Shown here: positions 56,307-64,000 of the stretch, one piece after another
Layout of the letters: each line of letters starts with the position of its first letter
Position numbering within the stretch: position 1 is the stretch's first letter
The notes under the pieces: generated by a model
The model's database searches: none
What the model saw: only the letters and a program-made list of their open reading frames with translations
Told to the model about the DNA's origin: nothing
Translations under genes and position numbers: made by a program
NCBI GenBank assembly: GCA_039602395.1
Contig: JBCNJP010000009.1
Location: 1,612,001 to 1,676,000 of the forward strand
Direction: 5' to 3'
From: Deinandra increscens subsp. villosa
Lineage: Eukaryota; Streptophyta; Magnoliopsida; Asterales; Asteraceae
DNA: 64,000 bases

Positions 56307-59300
56307 TGTGACGCCCACTCCCAGACTTGGCTCTAGAAGGGGTCACTAATCGGATTTACTCATGAACACAAGGTAATCAACAGAGATTACTAAGCAGCGG
56401 AAATTTTAAACTTTTATTTAATTGCCAAGTACTACAAAGTAAGAGATAATTTACATAAGGAAATACTAACTATCATTACGTTTTATTGCTATAACTATAT
56501 CTATGCCAGCTTGCCATACACCTTCCTTCCGTCCGATAGCTTGCCCGTCTAATCCCTTATCACCAGGGCCTTCTCATAACTAGTCGAAGTCTCACCCTGA
56601 CCTGACATACATACATTTTTGGAAAAGGTCAGCTTACGCTGGTGAGTTCTATATTTTAAAAGCTTTACCTCGGTGTGAGGTTTAAAACCCTTGGACCTGC
56701 AAGATCCCTTTTTCACAGACAATTATCAAGTATAATATATATCACAAATATACAACACGTAATATTCCTTAACAGGAAACACCCCCTATAAAACCATTTA
56801 TCCCGCTATCCCTTCCTACAACCCCAACATTTATTACCAGTGTAAACCCTGCTAATGTATAAGCAGAGAAACCATCTTTGCCGACTGCCGAGTTTACCCC
56901 TTTAGGGTATTCCCTATAACGGTCAGTCGCCCCGCTTTCCCTTATTTGCTAACTGCCGAGTTTACCCTTCTAGGGCATTCCCTGTAACGGACAGTTGCAC
57001 CGCCTTCCCCTATTTGCTAACTGCCGAGTTTACCCTTCTAGAGCATTCCCTATAACGGACAGTAGCTTTTTCCCCTTTCTATTTGTAGTGGTCTCTAATC
57101 CCTTTGAGCAACACTACCTCCTAACTCCCCCTCTGTACTACTACCCGCCCCTAGTTAAATACCCAAGTGACTTAAGATTATTAGTAAACAGTGATAAGGT
57201 CTTCATATACTGCAACAAGTGGACATCCCCCAATTTACCGTTGGTGTATGTATACATGGCGTATCCTCCACACTTCTGATATACCGGGTAACTAATATTA
57301 TTATGCTTATATATAGGAAGTACCAGCGGCGTATCCACCACATAATAATAAAGCGAATGCATCACCTGTTCTCATATAATCATACATATTCACTATAACG
57401 TTTACTAATAATTCCTTTATCACTTGACTATTTAAATTTCAAAGCAATATAGCACATATAATATCACAGTTATTATAATTACGTTATAACACGTAAAAAT
57501 ATCATTTTCATAACACATCATATATATATATATTTATCTATATATATTATCCCAAAAGCCTTTTAACAGTTTATCAATTCAAGATATTTCACGTATATGC
57601 ATTTCCATAACAGTCCACGTATATATATCAATTCAATAACAATCTAACAGTTCAATATATCCATTGACAATTAGCACCTAGCAGTTTGATATATATATAT
57701 ATTCATTTAAAGGCAATTCAACAGTTTAACACTCCAACAGTTCAGATATGCAACATTTCAGTCATAATTCATTTAAAAGCATTTTATAACACTTGTATGT
57801 ATATCAGCCCGAAAACATTTAAAACATTTAAAACATTTAAAGAGTGGGCTCATAGAACTCACCTTATGTCTTTAACTCGGTTACTCGGACGGAACTTCCG
57901 CAACGATTCCCGATTTAACCTAATTTGCGTATCGTATGGCGTTAACGCAAGGTTTTATACAATAAACACTTCCTATGTTTATTTTAACATCTTATTATCT
58001 TAATAATATTCAATTATTAAGTTTATCCCTTTTTAAAGGTCAAAATGACCAAAATGCCCTTTAGGCAGTTATCCTTTTCTTTTAATGATAATATGAAGAC
58101 GCGCATTCCTATAAGTAAACGCTCACTCCGGGATCGCCCAGTGTTGGGATGCCATTGCCCAGATGGGATTTGTGCGACACCCCCGCTATTGCCAGAAACC
58201 CCAGTGTACAGGCGTTTACCCTTCCGGTCCGCACGAACTTCTAAATATCCGATTAACTCGGTATCTTTCAATACTTTATTATTTATCCATTTTAAACTTC
58301 ATATATACTTATTATATATATAAACATGTTACCATACCAAAATTCAAGTCCCCAAACCCTCCGGATTATTTTATATTAAATAACCATATTTCGAAACCCT
58401 AATTTCACAAAATTCCCATTTTATTATCAAAACTCATTTTTATTCAAAACCGTCTTAGGGTATTATCCATTATAACATTTTATAATATCCTTTAAAATGG
58501 CAAAGCTTAATTCAAAACCGTTTACTCGATTTGGGCAGAATAACGACACGAAAACCCTAATTTTTGACCCGTTTACAAAACCCATACCAAACCTTTACCA
58601 AGTCTGAAAAAAACTTAGGGCTTTCTTATATAACATCATTTTAGGAGTACCTACAAAAATTCAGAGCCTAACTCCCACCCGATCACCCGAATTTGATGAT
58701 TTATTATCCAAGAACCCTAATTTTAACCTAGATTTAGAACTCGATCATAACAACAATATTAACTGAAATTGATTGAGGGCTATTGTAGATCATACCTAGA
58801 AACGTAGGACTGCAGGAGATGGCCTTCTAATTCCTCACCGTTTGCTCGAATTTCACAGAAGAAGGTCTGGGTTCGTTTTAGGGTTTTTAGGAGAAGAAAT
58901 CGTGAATTGGCGAGTTGTTATGGCTGATCTGAGGTCCGTATTTATACTGATCGAGGTCGCCTATGGTTCTTACACGTATATCAGGTGACTAATTCGAACG
59001 AAAACGACGCGTATACGGAGTCAAACGTGGGCTGCAAGTTCGAACCGTGGCCATAATTCTGCGACCTGGAGCCGGCTCGCGTATCGCGCCAGGTAGGGGC
59101 TGGGTCCGCGCGTACCGCCTGGCATCTTTGCCAGAATGACAGTTTTAGTCCCTCTATGTTTTATTTACAATTCAGCCCCCAGACTTCTACCAAACTATTA
59201 TTTTATGCACCGAACTATTATAAAACATGTTAAATAAAGTTTCTAAGGCTCGGGACACTCTCGATGATATACGTATACATACGTATATATTTTTATATAT

Positions 59301-60116
59301 ATTTATATATATTTTTCATTATTTACACCTTTGGCCCCTCAAACTTTATAATACTTATTATTTTATGTACCGAATCACTTTAGGATATTATTATAATACA
59401 TTATAAGCCTCGGGGTACTTATAAAAGTTATAGATACGTATAATATCCGTAAGTATTCATAACTTTAAATAAATTACACTTTTAGCCCTTTAACTTTTAT
59501 CTTATGCATATTAAACCCTAATCTTTTGATGTAACTATCATTTTACATCTTATAACCTTCCTAAACATGTTTCTAACATTCTTGAAGGTTCGGGTCATAT
59601 ATAATAATGTATATACATATATATATATTTGTGTATTTCCATAATTTACACTTTCTACCCTTCTATTTTCTTGTTAACTATTTAAGCATGCATTTTTCAC
59701 ACGTATAACTATCCAAACACGTATTTCCACATATATATCCATCAAATGAATATTTCACATGTATTCATACTATTAGACATATATCTATACATGATTTCAA
59801 TATCATGTAATCGTGTAAACCTATTTTCTCCCGGTTATCATTTATTTCCATCATATAAACGTTTAGCTACGTTTTTCATGCTAACATCATATATATCAAT
59901 TATCTTTGATATAAAACACATATTATTTCATTTCCTTTCCTCATGTTATTAATTAACACATATATCATTCATGCAATACTATCTTTTATCGATTTATTAC
60001 CCGGTAATGGGTAAACATGCATTTTTCAAACGTTTTAACACGTTTAGCTTTCTAACACATATATCATGTGTATTAATCACATTAATCACGTATTTCTCAA
60101 ATTTTGGGATGTTACA
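56307..60116. mobile_element. Solo LTR, 3.8 kb, gypsy style
   Basis: TGTGACGCCC...GGGATGTTACA (TG...CA), flanked by CATCT (56302-56306 and 60117-60121). Removing it together with one target copy restores the reading frame of the interrupted SANT-like gene, which confirms the borders. No internal genes. A triplicated TAACTGCCGAGTTTACCC unit occurs at about 56880-57060. Confidence 0.88.
56878..57062. repeat. Three-copy ~67-bp tandem repeat in the solo LTR
   Basis: Units contain (G)CTAACTGCCGAGTTTACCC, CATTCCCT(A/G)TAACGG and CAGT(C/T)GC. The second and third differ by a few bases only; the first is more diverged. Confidence 0.85.
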
Positions 60117-60964
60117 CATCTTCGCTACAATGGATATAAGATTTTGTCAAATTAATCTCTTCCTCCGACGTCCAAGCTTTACATTTTGCTCTCGTCGGAA
60201 ATTTACTTTTATTCTTTGTAATAACTTGGACGTCTTCGTTCATCAACTCGATCTCCTCTTCTTCTTCTTCTCCGACTTCTCCTTCAACTTCTTCTTCAAC
60301 TTCTTCTTTGGATTCAGATTCGATTTGACGTCTTGGCTCTCGAAATTGTGTGTTTTGGTACATGACGTTAGAGGGGAATTGATGCATTTGGGAAGAATGT
60401 GGTGGATATAACTCCCCTTGAACCCCATAACGTCCGGATAGGAGATCTATGTACGATTGTTGAGAAGGATGTGGTGTGAAAAAAGCCGGTTGTGATTGGT
60501 GTGGAGGATTTGCGTTGGAGGGTTGACCGGTATTTCGAACCTTCGGTTTGTAATTTTTGGTGGGAGCGGTGGATTTTTTCGTGGTAGCGGGTGATTTTTT
60601 CTTTGATCGATCCATGAGTAATATTTTAGAAATTATGTGAAAGAGGTAGAAGATAGGTGAAAGAGGTAGAAGATATGTGTGAATAAGATGGGTGTAAAAA
60701 TGGGGTAGATTTATAGTTGTAAATTGGTAAAAAAGAAACAAAAAATAGCCGTTGGCGATAGCCGTTGGGCAGCCAACGGTAAAAAAAAACGTTCGAATGG
60801 TGCGGCTCTCGGTGGCTTGGAGGAACCGGCGAAGAAGCAAAATGGGAGCCGTGGGAGGGCAACCGCTTCACGCGGTATCGTTGCCTGGAGGAGCCAGGAG
60901 GCTCCCTTGGAGCCGTGGATGTGGAGCCGGGACGATACCGCCCCCCCCCCCCCCCCCCCCCTTA

Positions 60965-63500
60965 CTATCTTGCATCCTTTATAGGAGTAAATTTTGGTTT
61001 TTGACCCAGAAGTTTTGTCTAAATAATAGTTTTCGTTGCATTAATGTTTTTCTTTGTCCCAATCAAATACAAAGACCTAACAATATTTAACTTTTTTTTG
61101 TTAGATTGTAACAAAAAGAGCAAAATGCCGTTGTATAAAAAGATAAAATAACTCTGGCTACCAAAATTCGTTTTCCTCCACTTACCACCACTTGTTTAGT
61201 CTCACCATCTACTTAAATCATTCAAATTTCAGTTTTGTGGCTTGATTTATTCACCGATCTAAGCAACTAAACCGATTATTTCTTCACCAATGTGGTGGCA
61301 GAAATGGTTATCAATTCATATGACGTCGATGGTTGCTAGTACAAGAGGTGATGACTGTGGGTTGTCGTGGTAGAGACGAGCTTTTTTAAATTCAATAAAT
61401 GAAACAAAAGAAACTAATTTCAAGAGCTATATCTTGATATAGAGTCAAATTTGAAATGTAAAGATGTATTTTTAGTCAAAAATTAAGAACAATCAGAAAC
61501 CCCCAAATCCTAATAGGAGATGGATTTCAGGAGCTTAAAATGATAAGCGAAAACATAAACTTTATCGATCAAAAAATACTTGGCATAGTTTTAGAATCAA
61601 ATTAGTATGTGGGGTATGGTACTTAGCGGATAATACAAGAAAAGTAAAAGAAATGTTGTGAATGACTCAGAATGTATACGAAGAAAATCCCTTGATCTCT
61701 GAGATCTCCGACATAAAAACTCGGGAGGTGATGAAAGTCACTAGCATAGACAATTTTATTAGAACCAAAGTATTTCAATATAGCAGTGAGAAGCTCATGT
61801 TTTGTGATTGTGTGAGTACAAGTGTAGCAGCTGAACGTCGTGTATGGAAGTGAGATTGAGCTCTCTATAAATAGCAAATATTGCATAACAAACTATCTTA
61901 TTCTACCGCTAGTCTTCATAACCGTTGAGTGGACTATGTCCAATGGATTCTTGTAAGACCTCATCCCGCATTCTAGGTTGATTGGCAAGGAAAAAACGTG
62001 TCAAATTTTTTTTTTTACTTAGATTAAAAAAAACCATGTAAGAACATCTATATCATCACACATAGTAAGTTTAACCAACTAATATTTGTCTTTTATCAGA
62101 GTACGCAATGAGACTAATCGCCAATAATATAATCAAAACATTCCAACTTCCCAAAAGTATGTGTTCTCCTCTTGATATCCTGGCTCAACCTTGACCCCGC
62201 ACTGCTATTTTTTACCTGCCATCATTTACCAGTAAAATGTTAGCAAACGATGGCTTAATAGAATTTATAACACCCTAAATACTTGAAATAAGCAAAAACA
62301 AGAAAATTAAGTTAAATCAGGGTTTTAGGCGTATCGTCTAAAACTTTGATTTAAAAGAAGCGTATCGCCAGGAAGAAACTGGCATATCGCCTATTTGAAG
62401 TTTTAGTTTTAGGTGATACGCCTAAAGCCACATTTCCAGCGGCGATTTTCCAGATTTTCATACTTAGTCAATTTTGACAAAATTTCACTTCCTACCATCC
62501 CCTTTCCAACCCAACTTGCATTTCACATTTCTTACACTTTGAACAACCAATTCCTATGGCATCTAGCCATGCCATAACAACACTTTGAATTTACGAATTG
62601 GAAAGATTAGCCAAATTAATTTCCTAACCCGTTGACCCATTAATCATCCGACATACTAGGAAACCTGTTAAGTTCATTCCACACCTCATGATCAACACTA
62701 AAATACATAATCATACCTTGCACATAACTAAAAGTAACATGAACAAGGTAAACAAGAACAAGCACATTGATCATAGTATGTCTCAACCTATTTCCAGCAT
62801 CATTTGTTTAACACACTTCCCTTGACAAGAGTATTTCATTGTCGTGGGACACACTTTTACCCGTAGGCACCGCTTGAATTATGAATGCTCATAATCCCCT
62901 ATCTTACCAAGATGTTTTACTTGGTTATCACACTTAATTCCGTCTTGATCCAAACGGGTCATTCACAAATTGATTACATCCTCAACCCGAACGATTCATT
63001 TTAACAATTCATATGACTTATGCATGAATGAATTCCCATCTAAGGTATATCACACAATTGGTCAATGATAGCGGTTTGTCAGGCCGTTTCAAATCCCCAA
63101 CCTAGATTGATTTTGTAGTAGTGGAAGTTAGGGTTATCGAACCTAGGGAATATGTGGAAATTGATTAACTGATTAACTAAATTAACTAAAACTACCGATT
63201 AACCTAAAATTACCTAAAATTGCCACTTGGCTGTTTTGAATTGTTGGGGTGATTTAACTAACAAAGTAACTAACTTTAACCTAGAAAATTGATTGAATTC
63301 AAATGAGACAAATCTAACCACTTCTGGATCCTGGTTGGCTACCGATCTAGAAAAACCTAATTACTAACTAGTGACACATAGACATGCCCCCCAATTGCTT
63401 CCTTGACCTAATAACCTAGTTTCCTAATGGGCTGATTAGTCCTGCCGCAAGAAAGTGCTAGATCAATAAACAGTGGGCCACTAAAACCCTAGATTACTAG
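60965..63500. other. No recognised gene
   Basis: At 61623-61900 the minus strand has CTATTTATAGAGAGC (about 61872-61858) followed by an A/C-rich leader-like stretch, resembling a promoter and 5' UTR, but the frames after it match no family. A short motif pair GGCGTATCGTCTAAAACTTT / AAAGTTTTAGTTTTAGGTGA occurs around 62330-62420. The rest is unassigned. Confidence 0.4.
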
Positions 63501-64000
63501 CTAATTAAACAATTTCGCATGCGGGTGTGATGTGTTAGTAATTTGTAGTGTGTTAATATCCTTGATTCCCAGTTTTTATGGTTTATATTCAGTCGGGAAC
63601 GCATCACTTTGTATAGTTTCGTTTGTTTCAGGTTTGTGCGTTAACGTGATGAAATCGGACGGATTGAAGATTAGAAGATTAGAAGAATTCTGATTTCAAG
63701 GTCAGATCGTGTCGCGAGGGTTGAGCCTTGCTCCTCGCGACACGACGCGTGTTGAGAAGAAGAGCCCGACTATTTTGGCGAGCTCGTGGCGCGAGCATAT
63801 GGAGAAGAGACCCCCGCGCCACGATCTGGGTGCGATTTCGGCCAAAAATTAGGGTTTGGCTATTTAAGCCAATGTGAGGCCAATCATTCGGATCTTCTGC
63901 CTTTTTGACGACTTTGGGGTGCTGGTTACGAATTCCAGGAGATTTCCAAGCTTTCGGTGAAGAATTTCAAGCAATCATCAAGCATTCCAATGGCGTTTTC
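63501..64000 (+). repeat. Possible gypsy (Athila-like) LTR, cut by the window end
   Basis: GC-rich blocks GTGTCGCGAGGGTTGAGCC / TCGCGACACGACGCG (about 63708-63748) and CGTGGCGCGAGC / CGCGCCACGATC (about 63785-63826) form two inverted-repeat pairs, followed by TTAGGGTTTGGCTATTTAAG (TATA-like, about 63848-63867). This layout is seen in plant gypsy LTRs. It is not coding. Confidence 0.35.

Larger units (their letters stand above)
55457..60615 (-). pseudogene. Harbinger ORF1-like SANT/Myb protein, split by a solo LTR
   Basis: The start MDRSKKKSPATTKK at 60615 is followed by a basic, proline-rich N-terminus, an acidic EEEEEEIELMNED stretch and the SANT/trihelix start WTSEEEINLTKSYIHCSED. There (60117) the solo LTR 56307-60116 interrupts. 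The frame resumes at 56301 with KKADQQSRDSFWGKVLAHF and GRTRDQLSSKWKKLN to 56135. An intron 56134-56053 follows, then NWASGSADADVLMKAQNLYK and a lysine-rich C-terminal coiled-coil-like part (RELKAKLRDETFGKKQAMYD), stopping at 55457. A one-base frameshift lies near 55785-55795. Such proteins, often named GST-T3-like or NAM-associated, bind the transposon ends. The copy is inactive. Confidence 0.82.
55182..60961 (-). mobile_element. PIF/Harbinger-type element carrying only the SANT/Myb-like ORF
   Basis: The left end GGGGAGGGGTATGG and the right end (C21 preceded by ACGATACCG; GGGG...CGGTATCG on the other strand) are imperfect inverted repeats flanked by TTA (55179-55181 and 60962-60964), the 3-bp target of PIF/Harbinger. 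Without the nested solo LTR it is about 2.0 kb. It encodes the ORF1-type DNA-binding protein but no DDE transposase, so it depends on a partner. Subterminal copies of GGCTTGGAGAAGCCA (left) and GGCTTGGAGGAACC (right) add to the symmetry. Confidence 0.75.

Noticed and set aside
60616..60840. N-terminal extension of the SANT-like protein from 60840
   Set aside because: The extension is hydrophobic, unlike the family, and spans transposon terminal sequence; the ATG at 60615 gives the usual basic start.

Overview
This is nuclear DNA from a dicot plant. It is AT-rich, genes sit far apart, and most of the space between them is nested transposable elements of typical plant kinds (Ty1/copia, Ty3/gypsy chromovirus, hAT, PIF/Harbinger, MULE, CACTA, Helitron, SINE). 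The style of several long terminal repeats (LTRs) suggests Asteraceae, but that is an impression only. One 500-N assembly gap lies at 6434-6933.

The real host genes form an HSP70 cluster. A partial copy (A) is on the minus strand at the left edge (1-949). Four complete copies are on the plus strand: B (18768-20732), C (22207-24597), D (46736-48698) and E (51889-54985). All five share one phase-1 intron in the codon for Asp of the DAKRLIG motif. B-E encode 615-616 residues. They keep the ATPase signatures but stop where the usual C-terminal tail with EEVD should begin. Exon 1 and the intron group B with D and C with E, whereas the 3' half of exon 2 and the 3' UTR group B with C and D with E. 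This points to duplication of a gene pair followed by conversion or unequal exchange.

Layout: 1-1.2 kb HSP70-A; 1.5-3.1 kb two short hAT-type elements with 8-bp target duplications; 3.3-7.9 kb LTR remnants and the gap; 8.0-11.3 kb a near-complete hAT with a damaged transposase, nested beside an old copia LTR; 12.8-17.6 kb a repeat-rich, Helitron-like region holding a mitochondrial carrier fragment; 17.8-24.6 kb HSP70-B and -C with a palindromic repeat array between them; 25.2-30 kb a chromovirus remnant, a CACTA end, a solo LTR and a 14-3-3 pseudogene; 30.2-36.5 kb a complete copia-type element whose two LTRs appear identical but whose coding region is ruined; 37.2-43.7 kb a second LTR element whose 5' LTR is split by a 3.0-kb solo LTR; 44.6-45.2 kb an LTR shared by two partial elements; 46.2-48.7 kb a Helitron in the HSP70-D promoter, then D; 50.0-51.3 kb a Pack-MULE carrying a pectin methylesterase fragment; 51.9-55.0 kb HSP70-E; 55.2-61.0 kb a PIF/Harbinger element with only the SANT/Myb-like ORF, split by a 3.8-kb solo LTR; 61-64 kb no recognisable gene.

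Most mobile elements are bounded by target-site duplications read directly from the sequence, so their insertion order can be worked out. Protein identities come from recognising family motifs by eye; no database search was run.
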